NCBI GenBank assembly: GCA_016715105.1
Contig: JADKBO010000059.1
Location: forward strand, 326,332 to 390,331
Source of the DNA: Saprospiraceae bacterium
GTDB lineage: Bacteria; Bacteroidota; Bacteroidia; Chitinophagales; Saprospiraceae
DNA length: 64,000 bases
Direction of reading: 5' to 3'
Of the stretch, positions 1-8,622 are shown in pieces (the stretch's first letter is position 1; every line of letters begins with the position of its first letter). Position numbers and translations under genes: made by a program. A model generated the notes under the pieces. That model saw only the letters and a program-made list of their open reading frames with translations. It made no database searches and was not told the DNA's origin.

Positions 1-1178
1 CTACGTCCACCACCTGCTCTTTCTTGAACACGCTTAGTTGTTGTTGCCATTAAAGTTTGTCCAAAAGAGAAATACTTATTGATTTTGTGGTCAGAGTTCA
101 CTCTAAAGCTTTTTCTGTCAAAACTAGTAAATGGCATGATACCATCTTGCTTGAAGTAACCTATTGATGTATAAAATCTTGATCTCTCATTACCACCAGA
201 AAGTGATAATTGATTATCAGTCATTCCAGCTGGATTAAACATCACATCTTGCCAATCAGTGTCTGTTTGTGCAAAAGTGGTGGTTGCTCCTTCATAAATT
301 GGAACGTCCATGTTATTGAACCTTCCTGGGATTGGTTGACCTGAAGCTGTAAGTAAAGCAGTACCATATTGTCTGTATTGCTCACTATTGAGTAAGTCCA
401 AAGTCTTCCATGCACTTTGAGTTCCATAATAAGTATCAAAGTTGATTTGAACTTTACCTGCTTTACCAGTTTTTGTTGTGATCAATACAACACCATTTGC
501 AGCTCTTGAACCATAAATTGCAGCAGAGGCTGCATCTTTCAATACTTCTATTGACTCAATGTCTTTAGGGTCAATGTTGTTTAGTGCTCCTTGTGGCACA
601 CCGTCTACTACGTACAATGGATCTGATCCAATACTGATTGAACCGATACCTCTGATTCTCACTCTTGGGTCAGAACCTGGGCTACCACCATTGGTGATGG
701 ATACTCCCGGTACTCTACCTTGAATGGCTTGTGTAACACTTCCTACAGGTAAGGCTTTGATATCCTTTGACTGTACTGAAGAAACTGCACCTGTGATGGA
801 AGTCCTTTTTTGAGTTCCATAACCAACTACGACTACTTCTTCCAATGCTTCAGCGTCTTCTGCCAAAACAATATTGATAGAATTACGACCAGCGATCGAT
901 TCTTCTATTGTAGTGTAACCAATGAAACTAAAAATGAGTACATCACTTGCTGATGTATTACCAATTGAATACTTGCCGTCAATATCGGTGACGGTACCAT
1001 TTGATGAATTTTTTACCAATACTGTAACACCTATCATCGGATCTCCGTCTGGGGTTGTTACCGTACCGCTAACTTGTGCAAAAATGCCAGAAATTGGCAA
1101 GAAAAGGGCTAGAAAAACTCCTATAATTTTACACCTATATAGGAAAGGTGGTTTTAAATGTTGTGTAGCTTTTAACAT
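1..1178 (-). CDS. SusC/RagA-family TonB-linked outer-membrane receptor, N-terminal part
   Basis: This is the first ~392 codons of a SusC/RagA protein, the barrel that imports glycans or peptides across the outer membrane with a SusD lipoprotein and TonB energy. Residues 1-35 form a signal peptide ending in GIFAQ. About 36-106 is a carboxypeptidase-regulatory-like beta sandwich, with the typical GTVTDIDGKYSI and FSFIGYTT stretches. A linker (EEVVVVGYGTQKR) then leads into the TonB plug, with the SusC hallmarks RIRGIGS, PLYVVDGVP, IEVLKDAASAAIYGSRAANGV. The ATG at 1178 is the first in-frame start that gives the signal peptide. The gene runs off the left edge, so the barrel (about 600 more residues in the family) and any SusD partner lie outside. 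Family assignment is secure; the substrate cannot be read. Confidence 0.95.
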   Translation of the reverse strand, partial: MLKATQHLKPPFLYRCKIIGVFLALFLPISGIFAQVSGTVTTPDGDPMIGVTVLVKNSSNGTVTDIDGKYSIGNTSASDVLIFSFIGYTTIEESIAGRNSINIVLAEDAEALEEVVVVGYGTQKRTSITGAVSSVQSKDIKALPVGSVTQAIQGRVPGVSITNGGSPGSDPRVRIRGIGSISIGSDPLYVVDGVPQGALNNIDPKDIESIEVLKDAASAAIYGSRAANGVVLITTKTGKAGKVQINFDTYYGTQSAWKTLDLLNSEQYRQYGTALLTASGQPIPGRFNNMDVPIYEGATTTFAQTDTDWQDVMFNPAGMTDNQLSLSGGNERSRFYTSIGYFKQDGIMPFTSFDRKSFRVNSDHKINKYFSFGQTLMATTTKRVQERAGGGR

Positions 1179-1627
1179 AAAAAATGATTTGATTTGAATA
1201 ATATTAAAATGTTAACGAATGTCATTAACGTTTTGTTAAGTGTAAAAGTAACATTTATTATTTTTTTTTCAATTATTAATGAGAAAAGTAATAAAAAAAA
1301 TATGACCCAAAACCATATAATTCCTTCTTACAGCTGATTCTCAAGAATATAATAAAGAAAGTGCACTTGAATGTAAAATATAAAATCGAAAATTTCACAT
1401 TTTTTAGAGCTATTCGTTAAAATATTAACAACGCCATACCATAATTCGGAAAAGCCAATTTTCTTAACAATTGGAAGATTTTAACACAAGCTAAAAAATT
1501 AAAATTTTGCCTTTGTTGAGGCTTATAAATCATTTAGTAATAAAGCAAGGAGCTCGCATATTCTGACTAATATAATCATTATAAAGGGATATGTTTTGGG
1601 CTTTGGAGGTAATCCAGATGGAATAGA
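1179..1627. other. Intergenic region upstream of the SusC gene
   Basis: About 450 bp, very AT-rich, separating the SusC start from the end of the GtrA-family gene; both neighbours read leftwards. I see no convincing reading frame or RNA gene. The part next to 1178 must hold the SusC promoter and contains several GTTAAC-like stretches, but I could not place a clear TAnnTTTG box. Confidence 0.4.
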
Positions 1628-2101
1628 TCAAGTACTAGCCTTGAAGCTGAATTTACTTTGTAATAAGTAACTGTAAATCACAGTAATTAAAATGGTAAGC
1701 ATTCTGGAAGGTGTTGGATAAAAGCCAAGCACATCTACAAATAATTTCAAACAAATGTAACTGAGCAACATCGCTCCAAGTCCAACTATGAGGTATCTGA
1801 AAAATTGGACAGATGCCCCAAGTGTAGAATCCTGAAAAGTGATGTACTTGTTGAGCAAAAAACCGGTTGTAAACGTGATGGGAAAAACAAAAAACAAGGA
1901 AGCAATGTGTGGACTCAAAACTAAAAAATACAAATCCACATTTTGTTTGGCAAATATAAAATGGTAGAATACAAAATAAAGCAGAATGTCAAATACCAGA
2001 TTCCCCCCACCACAAACGGCGTACCTGTAGGTTTTCAGCGGCATGAACTTTCTAAAAATGAAATAGAAAGTATCTATAAAATTGGTGAGAAAATTTATCA
2101 T
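1628..2101 (-). CDS. GtrA-family membrane protein
   Basis: 157 residues with four hydrophobic helices, matching the size and layout of the GtrA/DPMS-like family. These small inner-membrane proteins are thought to flip undecaprenyl- or dolichyl-linked sugars, or to help a glycosyltransferase that modifies surface glycans. The family hallmark after the first basic stretch is present (RYAVCGGGNLVFDILLYF at about 26-43), as is the late TGFLLNKYITF segment before helix 3. Many homologues begin near the internal Met at about residue 19, so the N-terminus could be shorter. No glycosyltransferase partner is adjacent, so the substrate is unknown. Confidence 0.8.
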   Translation of the reverse strand: MINFLTNFIDTFYFIFRKFMPLKTYRYAVCGGGNLVFDILLYFVFYHFIFAKQNVDLYFLVLSPHIASLFFVFPITFTTGFLLNKYITFQDSTLGASVQFFRYLIVGLGAMLLSYICLKLFVDVLGFYPTPSRMLTILITVIYSYLLQSKFSFKAST

Positions 2102-2400
2102 TCAAGAGTAAATAAGCGCTTTTGGAGCGTTTGCTTTTTTTCAAGTTTTAGGATACAATAATAGCCAATAACTTCAAACCTAGGTAATCGTTTTGTAATG
2201 GGTTTTAGAAAAATGTTGGTTTTGTGAGGAAATTGGTATTTTATAAAGGCATTGTTGAGATTAGGTTGTAATGTTTTGAAATACAATTCTTGTGAAATAT
2301 GGGGTTAAAAATGGGAAGATCTTTATTAACCTTAATTTGTATATCAATGAAATTGCTGATTGGTCAAATATCTCTTTTGTTTAATATTGCTATGAAAAAA

Positions 2401-2500
2401 GTTTTAACTATACTTAAAACATTTTGTTTTTTAAGCTACTATTTTAATTATACTTAAAACAATTGAAATTTCAGCTATTTGTTTTAACTATACTTAAAAC
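2401..2500. repeat. Three 20-bp inverted repeats on an exact 40-bp period
   Basis: Copies of GTTTTAACTATACTTAAAAC lie at 2401-2420 and 2481-2500, with a two-mismatch copy at 2441-2460. Each is a near-perfect palindrome (GTTTTAA, 6-nt centre, TTAAAAC). The 20-nt stretches between them are unrelated except for a shared AGCTA before the second and third copies. The array sits in a 496-bp gap (2102-2597) between two leftward genes. The rest of that gap has no convincing gene. The array could be an operator, a set of hairpins or a short remnant array. Confidence 0.75.
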
Positions 2501-2597
2501 AAATAATAAAAATTCATAAGACTCAGTTAATCTATGTTTTATGATTAAAATGGATAATGGAATGACTGTTTATTTGACGCAATTTGAAAAATCTATT

Positions 2598-4058
2598 TCA
2601 AAACTTGCCTGGTGCGGCATAACCTTTGAAGGCGTCATCAATCACCAAAACCCAATCTTTGCCACTCGGAGGTGGAATGAAGGTCTCTATTTTATTACCT
2701 TTTCTGGGTTTTTCTGATGTAGCAGAACCTGTCCGAGGGTCATACCACCAAATGTATTTGAGTTTTCCCGTGATTTTACTGAAATCAATTTTCACTTCTT
2801 TATTTTGTGGCAAATAGATCATTGCAAAACTACTGGCCTCATTTCTGAATGCTACTATTAATTCTTGATAAGAAGAGTCGATTGGTGATGCAATAATGGA
2901 CTGGTCAACTTTTCTCGAAAAGTATGGCCGTGACAACATCAATTTTTTCAAAAAGGCCATTTCATAAGCTGCTGGCGATTTTGCGGCTGTCTCCCAGCCT
3001 ATTATGGTGTCTCCCACATTGATGGGTGGATAAAGATCTGCGTTGAGAAATTGCCAAACTTGATGATGGCCATAACTCACTCCACATGCTCCTGCAAAAA
3101 CAGTTCGATATATTCTTGCCCTCACATCATAGGCGTCAAAATAACCTCGGCCTGCTCTTGTCCATTTACCATCCCATGGATTTACTGGATGATCTTCATA
3201 ACAGGGTTCGAGGTCCAATGTAGGCTTTTTGGGATTCTTGGATAAATCAGCGCTGACCCAATTCCAAGGATCACTTTCTCTGGCACCATGACCAGATTGG
3301 AAAGCATTCATATCCAACCAAGGTTCTTCATGAAAAAAATCAGAAGTTCTTACTTTTCCACCAGCTGGGTGGTATGTTATAAAGGCATCTGCTCCTAAAA
3401 CAGATTCTATACCTTCTGCCATTGCTCTCCAAAGTGCAATGTCGTTTCCTTTTTGTTTTTCTCCATCATAAATACCATCATAAACTGGCAATCGATCACC
3501 ACCCAAAATCCACAAGATATTCTTCCTGTTTTCATACCGTTTGGCAAGTAAAACACCATATTGCCTCGCATTCTTCACATTAAATATAACTGGTCCTTTG
3601 CCCCATAATCGAGCAACTTTGTCACCCCAGATCGGCAAAAGTCCAATATACATTTGATGTTTGGCAGCAAGATCAATGATGTAATCCACGTGATCCCAAT
3701 AATCATATTCATATGTATTCTCTGGATTTGCTCCTGGGGTAATCAGGAATTGTGTAGGATCTTCGTTATTTAAGGGAAAATCACCGTAACGATTGGGAGA
3801 CCGAATGCCTTGCTCCTCTGCCAATGTCGCAATCATCAATACATTAAACCCTTGTTCGCTCCTCAGTTGTATAAATTCCGCGGCTTCTTCCCTATTCAAC
3901 CGATGAAACAATTCCCAATCGGTATCTCCCAACCAAAAAAAAGGCTTGCCCATACTGTCTGCCAACATTTGATGATACTCACTCAAATAAATCTGAGCCT
4001 TCAATTGCGAAGCAAAAAATAAAAAAAGCAGCCTTATTTTTAATGAATTATACCACAT
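2598..4058 (-). CDS. DUF4038-containing glycoside hydrolase, GH140 (apiosidase)-like
   Basis: 486-residue exported protein with a signal peptide of about 21 residues (FFASQLKAQ). Residues ~25-380 are the DUF4038 TIM barrel shared with the GH140 apiosidases that act on the pectin rhamnogalacturonan II; the C-terminal ~90 residues match the beta-sandwich domain found in this family. Telling segments are GKPFFWLGDTDWELFHRL (38-54), the Asp of ILGGDRLP (D188) and the Glu of LDLEPCYEDHP (E284), the likely catalytic acid pair. It lies 42 bp behind the CDGSH gene on the same strand. There is no surrounding pectin locus, so true apiosidase activity is not implied; another beta-glycosidase substrate is possible. 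Confidence 0.85.
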   Translation of the reverse strand: MWYNSLKIRLLFLFFASQLKAQIYLSEYHQMLADSMGKPFFWLGDTDWELFHRLNREEAAEFIQLRSEQGFNVLMIATLAEEQGIRSPNRYGDFPLNNEDPTQFLITPGANPENTYEYDYWDHVDYIIDLAAKHQMYIGLLPIWGDKVARLWGKGPVIFNVKNARQYGVLLAKRYENRKNILWILGGDRLPVYDGIYDGEKQKGNDIALWRAMAEGIESVLGADAFITYHPAGGKVRTSDFFHEEPWLDMNAFQSGHGARESDPWNWVSADLSKNPKKPTLDLEPCYEDHPVNPWDGKWTRAGRGYFDAYDVRARIYRTVFAGACGVSYGHHQVWQFLNADLYPPINVGDTIIGWETAAKSPAAYEMAFLKKLMLSRPYFSRKVDQSIIASPIDSSYQELIVAFRNEASSFAMIYLPQNKEVKIDFSKITGKLKYIWWYDPRTGSATSEKPRKGNKIETFIPPPSGKDWVLVIDDAFKGYAAPGKF

Positions 4059-4100
4059 GGAAATTGCCTTTTACCTTACTGTCTAAATGAAGCCAGCAAT

Positions 4101-4322
4101 TTATACTTTTTTTGGAGGAAGCGCAAAGGCCACAGCGTCGTGATCAAAACCTCCTTTGTGTGAACCGTCGCAAAATGGCTTGTTTGCGGAAAGGCCACAG
4201 CGACAAAGACTTAAAACTGTTCTCCCTTGCAATTCGTAATTGGTCCCTGTGACATCAACGATTTCGAAATCGCCTTCAAGTCTCAATGATCCGTTGCTTA
4301 ATACTGTAATTTTGGTTGACAT
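4101..4322 (-). CDS. CDGSH iron-sulfur domain protein
   Basis: 73-residue protein that is almost entirely one CDGSH (mitoNEET-type) motif: C-R-C-G ... N-K-P-F-C-D-G-S-H at about residues 40-55. The three Cys and one His bind a redox-active, pH-labile [2Fe-2S] cluster. There is no signal peptide or membrane anchor, so it should be cytoplasmic. The N-terminal half (LSNGSLRLEGDFEIVD) matches the usual short beta-rich lead-in of bacterial members. The role is probably electron or cluster transfer; the partner is unknown. It could be co-transcribed with the downstream glycosidase gene, though the functions are unrelated. Confidence 0.92.
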   Translation of the reverse strand: MSTKITVLSNGSLRLEGDFEIVDVTGTNYELQGRTVLSLCRCGLSANKPFCDGSHKGGFDHDAVAFALPPKKV

Positions 4323-4646
4323 GAAATTTCATTTTATGCAATGATAAATATCTAGATCGAATATAAGTGAAGTACAGGGCAATTCTTCTTAAAAAAAGTG
4401 CACGCTGTTTTTAAATGGATTGAAATATAATTGGAAAGCCGATTGAATTACAGCATAACAAGTGGCTTTGATAGGATGTGAGGGTATCAGACACTGCAAA
4501 AATTAATGAAATTCTGTCGTTTTTTCTTTATCTTGCAAACTTTCGAACCAATTGGTTGGCTTTTGAGTTGCAATTTTACAGACTGCATCAATCATGGGCA
4601 TTTCATTCCTTTCTTTCATCATCAAAAAAACAAGTTATATAATAAT
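4323..4646. other. Divergent intergenic region with the cold-shock gene leader
   Basis: About 320 bp between the divergent CDGSH gene and cold-shock-domain gene. Both promoters must lie here. I see no gene, strong hairpin or repeat. The reading frame of the cold-shock gene is open back to 4506 but that extension is Phe/Cys-rich and unlike the family, so I treat it as leader. Confidence 0.4.
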
Positions 4647-5090
4647 ATGGCAAGATCACAAGACACATTCAATAAAAAAGAATTAGAGAAGAAAAGACAA
4701 AAAAAGAAAAAGGACAAAATCGAGAAACAAGAACAACGTAAATTGGACGGACCAAAGCCGGTAGAATTTATGTATTTGGACGCAGATGGCAATCTTACTT
4801 CAACTCCTCCAGATCCGATAGCAAGAAGAGAAAACATCAAACTCGAAGACATTGTCATCAGTACACCAAAGCAAGAAAAATCAGATCTACCCAATTTTGT
4901 AAGAAAGGGCATTTTGAAATATTTCAACCCTGATAAAGGCTACGGTTTCATTACAGACAATGAAAGTAGAGAAAGTATTTTTGTACACATCGATTCTATG
5001 GTTGATGAAATCAAAGAGAACGATCATGTTTACTTTGAGCTTGGCAAAGGTCCAAAAGGTCCTGTAGCAAATGGTGTGAAACTAGCTTAA
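4647..5090 (+). CDS. Cold-shock-domain RNA-binding protein with basic N-terminal extension
   Basis: 147-residue protein. The C-terminal ~65 residues are a cold-shock OB fold with RNP1 (DKGYGFI) and RNP2 (SIFVHI), which bind single-stranded RNA or DNA. The first ~45 residues are a Lys/Glu-rich charged helix (ELEKKRQKKKKDKIEK), followed by a linker; this extended form is common in Bacteroidota cold-shock proteins. I chose ATG 4647 because the protein then begins with the family-like MARSQDTFNKKE. The frame is open further upstream to 4506, but that stretch does not look like the family. Likely role: RNA chaperone acting on mRNA structure. Confidence 0.92.
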   Translation: MARSQDTFNKKELEKKRQKKKKDKIEKQEQRKLDGPKPVEFMYLDADGNLTSTPPDPIARRENIKLEDIVISTPKQEKSDLPNFVRKGILKYFNPDKGYGFITDNESRESIFVHIDSMVDEIKENDHVYFELGKGPKGPVANGVKLA

Positions 5091-5128
5091 AGGCTAGTCG
5101 GCGCAATCTTAAAGTCAATGAGTAAATT

Positions 5129-6385
5129 CTAAACTTTGTGGAAAGCATTTCCAACAACAGTACCCAAAACTTTACCAATAAATGATTGTCCCAAATAGGG
5201 ATTATTTTGCGAAGCAGAGACTGTCTTATTAAAATTCCATTCAATGGAAGGATCAAATAATGTCAGTTCTGCGTTTGCCCCTTCTGTTATTTCCACTTGA
5301 GGAATGCCAAGAATGGATCGAGGACCTTCTGAGAGTTTAGCAATCAAAAGTGCCAAATCAATTTTATCTTGTAAAAATGTATTGATCGTCGCGAAAACCG
5401 TTTCCAGACCTGATGCACCGAATTTTGCATATGGAAACTCCAATTTTTTAGCTTCTTCGTCCAAGGGATAATGATTACTTACAATGGCCTGAATGGTATT
5501 TTCTTTCAATGCCTTCAATAACTCAAGTGCATCTTTTTTAGACCTTAGTGGTGGTGAAACCTTGAGATTACTATTAAAATCTATTAAATCTGCATCGTCA
5601 TTGATCAAATTGAGATAAGGAACTGTAGCACTCACTTTGGGATTCTTAGCCTCTTTGAGAATTTTCACAGCATCCGCTGAAGAAACACCATAAACACACA
5701 ATTTTGAATCAGCATATTGTACCAATGCGAGGTCTCTTTTGAGTATGATTGTTTCCGCTATGGTAGGAATTCCTTTCATTCCCAAAAAAGTGCTTATTTT
5801 TCCTTCATGCATTTGACCACCATGAGCAAGATTACCATCTTGAGAGAAGTGGATGATCAAACCATCAAATGATTTCACATAATTGAGGGCATTGAGTAAA
5901 ACTGCATTGTGGGTGATTGATTTCAAACCATCTGTAAATGCGTAAGCCCCGCCTTTATGGAGGTCATACATTTCAGTGATGTTTTCACCTTTACAATCTG
6001 TGGTAGCAGCAGCAATTGGGTAAATATTTATTTTATATTCTTCCGCAGCTTCTTTCAATACATTGAGTGCGGCTTTATGCTGCAAAACTGGAACTGTATT
6101 TGGAAATGGTGCAAGGCCTGTATATCCTCCCACTCTTGCTGCCGCAATTGCCGAAGACAAAGTTTCTCTGTATTCCAAACCTGGCTCACCAATTTGACAA
6201 CCGATATCGAGCCAACCAGCTGAAACATGAAGATTTGGGGAAGAAATCGTTTTGATATCGCCGGGTAAAGCGATGTCGTTGGCTATTTTTTCTATTTTTC
6301 CCTTACTGATAAATATATCAACAATTTCTCCATTTTGAGGGGAATTTTTGTCAACAATTTTGGCTTTTTGTATCAGCAATTTCAT
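5129..6385 (-). CDS. Dihydroorotase-like amidohydrolase lacking most metal ligands (probable pseudoenzyme)
   Basis: 418-residue protein with the class I dihydroorotase layout: small N-terminal beta domain, TIM barrel, and the typical NPYLGQSFIGKVLGTVVGNAF end. Active dihydroorotases close the pyrimidine ring precursor with a zinc site. Here the D-x-H-x-H motif reads D60-I-G-C-Q64, the later His (usually xHVS) reads YGVS (233), and the final Asp (TDHAPH) reads SNHYPL (N304). Only the middle ligands seem kept (D152, H179). At least four of six metal ligands are therefore lost. Such non-catalytic PyrC relatives are known as structural partners of aspartate transcarbamoylase in some bacteria. It lies 40 bp behind the BatA-like gene, so an operon is likely. 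Confidence 0.85.
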   Translation of the reverse strand: MKLLIQKAKIVDKNSPQNGEIVDIFISKGKIEKIANDIALPGDIKTISSPNLHVSAGWLDIGCQIGEPGLEYRETLSSAIAAARVGGYTGLAPFPNTVPVLQHKAALNVLKEAAEEYKINIYPIAAATTDCKGENITEMYDLHKGGAYAFTDGLKSITHNAVLLNALNYVKSFDGLIIHFSQDGNLAHGGQMHEGKISTFLGMKGIPTIAETIILKRDLALVQYADSKLCVYGVSSADAVKILKEAKNPKVSATVPYLNLINDDADLIDFNSNLKVSPPLRSKKDALELLKALKENTIQAIVSNHYPLDEEAKKLEFPYAKFGASGLETVFATINTFLQDKIDLALLIAKLSEGPRSILGIPQVEITEGANAELTLFDPSIEWNFNKTVSASQNNPYLGQSFIGKVLGTVVGNAFHKV

Positions 6386-6425
6386 ATTCCAGTTGTTTAT
6401 ATCCTAATTGGCAATGTTGGTTTTT

Positions 6426-7451
6426 CTAAGTTTTTAAAAAACGAATGAGCAGCGCTTCAACGAGCAAAAATGCAATTGCTGCCCATAAAAACCAACGCCA
6501 CAATACTATTCCTTGATCTTTTTCTGAGATGGCGACATTTATTCCAGCCTGTTGTTCTTGACTGATCACCGTCATTGCAGGATTGGTTTTAATTTGATCT
6601 GCTAATTCAGAATTGCTGTAAAAGCTAAGGTCTGATTCCGCCCGGTCAAAGTTGAATGCGAGTGTTTTTACTTTTTGGTCATTGAGTACCGCATCATATA
6701 AACCACCTTCTACAATCTGGTTACTTACATCCAAAATCATCTTCTTTCCTAAATTGCGTTGACCAGGGATAAATTCTTTTTTACCGGTAATTTTGTAGGT
6801 GATGTCACCTCCTGCACCAGCTTTATTTTCCATTTCAACAAATTTATCACCGCCAATCTTATAAGAAATAATCTCTGGATTGGTCCTTGAAATGGCCATT
6901 CTGTATGTCATTGGCACAAATATCTCAGCTTGTCTTACCAAATCATTTTTGGTCTCATCAAGTGGACTAGCACACAAGTATAGTATTCCTTCTTCGACGC
7001 GGTATTTATTGATGAAAGCATTCCCATCTCTGAAAGACATGATACTCTCAGATGGTTGTATACTAGAAACGGTGCTTATCAAGTATGAAAGGTTGACTGT
7101 AGGTAGTTTCAGGTTGCGGTTATTATTTTCGAATACATCGGAAAATACAAATTCTCCAGTGTTTATGTTGGCAATTTCTTTGCTGTCATTGAGTGCTGAA
7201 ACCAAGGTATTTGCCCCACTCATTGACAAGAATTGATTGTATGAATTTATGTCGGCATTCGCCCCTGGAAATACCAACACTTTACCACCTGCTTTGATGT
7301 ATTGCAAAAGTTCGGAAGCCAAACCAGAAGATATCGTCCGCAAATCATGCAAGATGATCAACTGATTATTATCAAACTCCTGGTATTGGATTTGCGACAG
7401 GTTTTGATGATTGATTTGAAAGTAAGAAATGCCCTTGAATAAGGCATCCAA
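6426..7451 (-). CDS. BatA-domain membrane protein, C-terminal part (frame-split)
   Basis: 341 residues that continue the protein begun at 8451. It has a DUF4159/ThuA-like alpha/beta segment (LIILHDLRTIS ... GGKVLVFPGANADI), a long beta-rich periplasmic region and one C-terminal membrane helix (RWFLWAAIAFLLVEALLIRF), as in intact BatA-domain proteins of about 690 residues. The matching frame is open above the first ATG: reading NILSIDEGGANRYLDALF across 7498-7440 joins the two halves. Whether this part is translated depends on the one-base shift near 7493 being real. Confidence 0.8.
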   Translation of the reverse strand: MDALFKGISYFQINHQNLSQIQYQEFDNNQLIILHDLRTISSGLASELLQYIKAGGKVLVFPGANADINSYNQFLSMSGANTLVSALNDSKEIANINTGEFVFSDVFENNNRNLKLPTVNLSYLISTVSSIQPSESIMSFRDGNAFINKYRVEEGILYLCASPLDETKNDLVRQAEIFVPMTYRMAISRTNPEIISYKIGGDKFVEMENKAGAGGDITYKITGKKEFIPGQRNLGKKMILDVSNQIVEGGLYDAVLNDQKVKTLAFNFDRAESDLSFYSNSELADQIKTNPAMTVISQEQQAGINVAISEKDQGIVLWRWFLWAAIAFLLVEALLIRFLKT

Positions 7452-7473
7452 ATATCGATTGGCTCCTCCTTCA

Positions 7474-8451
7474 TCAATAGAAAGGATATTTATTTTCTGC
7501 TACCTCAAATGAGATAAAATAACTATCATCAAATTGAATAGGATAATCTAATATTTTGATCTCAGCCTGGTGTGTCCCTGTGGTTGCAATGCTAAGATTG
7601 ATGGTATCTGTTGCTGACGATCCAGCAGCCACATCCATCAGACCGATGGGTCTTTCTTGGCCATCCTTTAAGATAGATAGTTTTACGCTTTCTACATCAT
7701 CATCTCCATAATTATGCAATCTTACAACTAACGCATTGTTTTGATTGATCATTGGGACCGGAGATACAAACCAAACGCTATCAATAGAAACATTTCGTGA
7801 ATTGATCCCTTGTATTGGAATGAGGTTTACCTCCATGGTAGTGTCTTGCAAACCTACCAAATTGGTAATACTTTTTTGAAAATCGGAAATGAGATAGGAG
7901 ATTTGATTTTCGCCTTTTAAAACTTGCTTTTGTCTATTGATCACTTGGGTCAATTGATGCACCGCTGGACTAGGTGTGATTTGATCGATCGTAGTCAATG
8001 CATCATCTTTTGTAAGGGTGCGTTGGTATTTTCCATCAAAATCCTGAGTCAAAATTTGGAATTTATCACTCTCCGTGTAAGTATTGACGATGTCTCGAGC
8101 TCTTTCTTTGGCAATATCTATGAGCGGTATATTTTGACGTTCGCCATTCATAGAAAAAGAGTTATCTACAAAAATGCTAATGGCCTTTTCGCCTACGCGC
8201 ACTTTATCATCTTTCTTGAGAAAAGGTTGTGCAAAGGCAAAGACAAGTGCTGCCAAAGCCAGACACCTCATCAACAAGACCAGTAAATTTTTCAACCTAC
8301 TTCTAGATGAGGTTTCTTCCTTGATCTCCTGTAAAAACTTAGTATTGGAAAAGTAAACCTTCTTGAACCTTCTGAAATAGAACAAGTGTATGATGATTGG
8401 TATCGAAAGACCAGCAATAGCCCATAAAAAACTCGGATATAAAAAACTCAT
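7474..8451 (-). CDS. BatA-domain / VWA-like membrane protein, N-terminal part (frame-split)
   Basis: 325 residues: an N-terminal membrane pair (about 7-27 and 55-77) flanking the conserved FRRFKKVYFSNTKFLQEI stretch of the BatA N-terminal domain, then a von Willebrand A-like domain with a D-N-S-F-S metal site at 96-100. Bat proteins are tied to envelope stress and aerotolerance in Bacteroidota. The frame ends at ENKYPFY then stop, just after an A4 run (T4 at 7493-7496 on the plus strand). Removing one base there fuses it to the 6426-7451 frame and gives ~674 residues, normal for the family. A TAnnTTTG box lies 7 bp upstream of the ATG, and the dihydroorotase-like gene follows as a likely operon partner. 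Confidence 0.88.
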   Translation of the reverse strand: MSFLYPSFLWAIAGLSIPIIIHLFYFRRFKKVYFSNTKFLQEIKEETSSRSRLKNLLVLLMRCLALAALVFAFAQPFLKKDDKVRVGEKAISIFVDNSFSMNGERQNIPLIDIAKERARDIVNTYTESDKFQILTQDFDGKYQRTLTKDDALTTIDQITPSPAVHQLTQVINRQKQVLKGENQISYLISDFQKSITNLVGLQDTTMEVNLIPIQGINSRNVSIDSVWFVSPVPMINQNNALVVRLHNYGDDDVESVKLSILKDGQERPIGLMDVAAGSSATDTINLSIATTGTHQAEIKILDYPIQFDDSYFISFEVAENKYPFY

Positions 8452-8458
8452 AGCTGCG

Positions 8459-8466
8459 CAAAAATA
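8459..8466 (-). promoter_or_regulatory. TAnnTTTG -7 box of the BatA-like gene
   Basis: Reads TATTTTTG on the minus strand, 7 bp before the ATG at 8451. It fits the Bacteroidota -7 element, and implies a very short leader. No clear -33 TTTG at normal spacing was found. Confidence 0.5.
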
Positions 8467-8622
8467 ACGGATTCATTGAAAAGAACGCTATTTATAGAGA
8501 AAATGATTTAATGTGAGAAAGATATTGATCAAAGATAGGAAAATGGATCATTTTTGATCAAAATTGGATATAGCTGCACAGTTACGATTCAAAGTGTAAA
8601 AAGCCTTTCTAAAAATGGTCAT

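Noticed and set aside
2098..2286. 62-codon reverse-strand frame upstream of the GtrA gene
   Set aside because: No family resemblance, and it overlaps the GtrA start region.
2401..2500. Possible short CRISPR array (20-bp repeats at 40-bp spacing)
   Set aside because: Repeats and gaps are only 20 nt, the repeat is an almost perfect palindrome, one copy has two mismatches, and no cas gene is present.
4622..4927. 101-codon reverse-strand frame over the cold-shock gene
   Set aside because: It is antisense to a well-recognised gene, with a Phe/Ser-rich composition expected of the complement.
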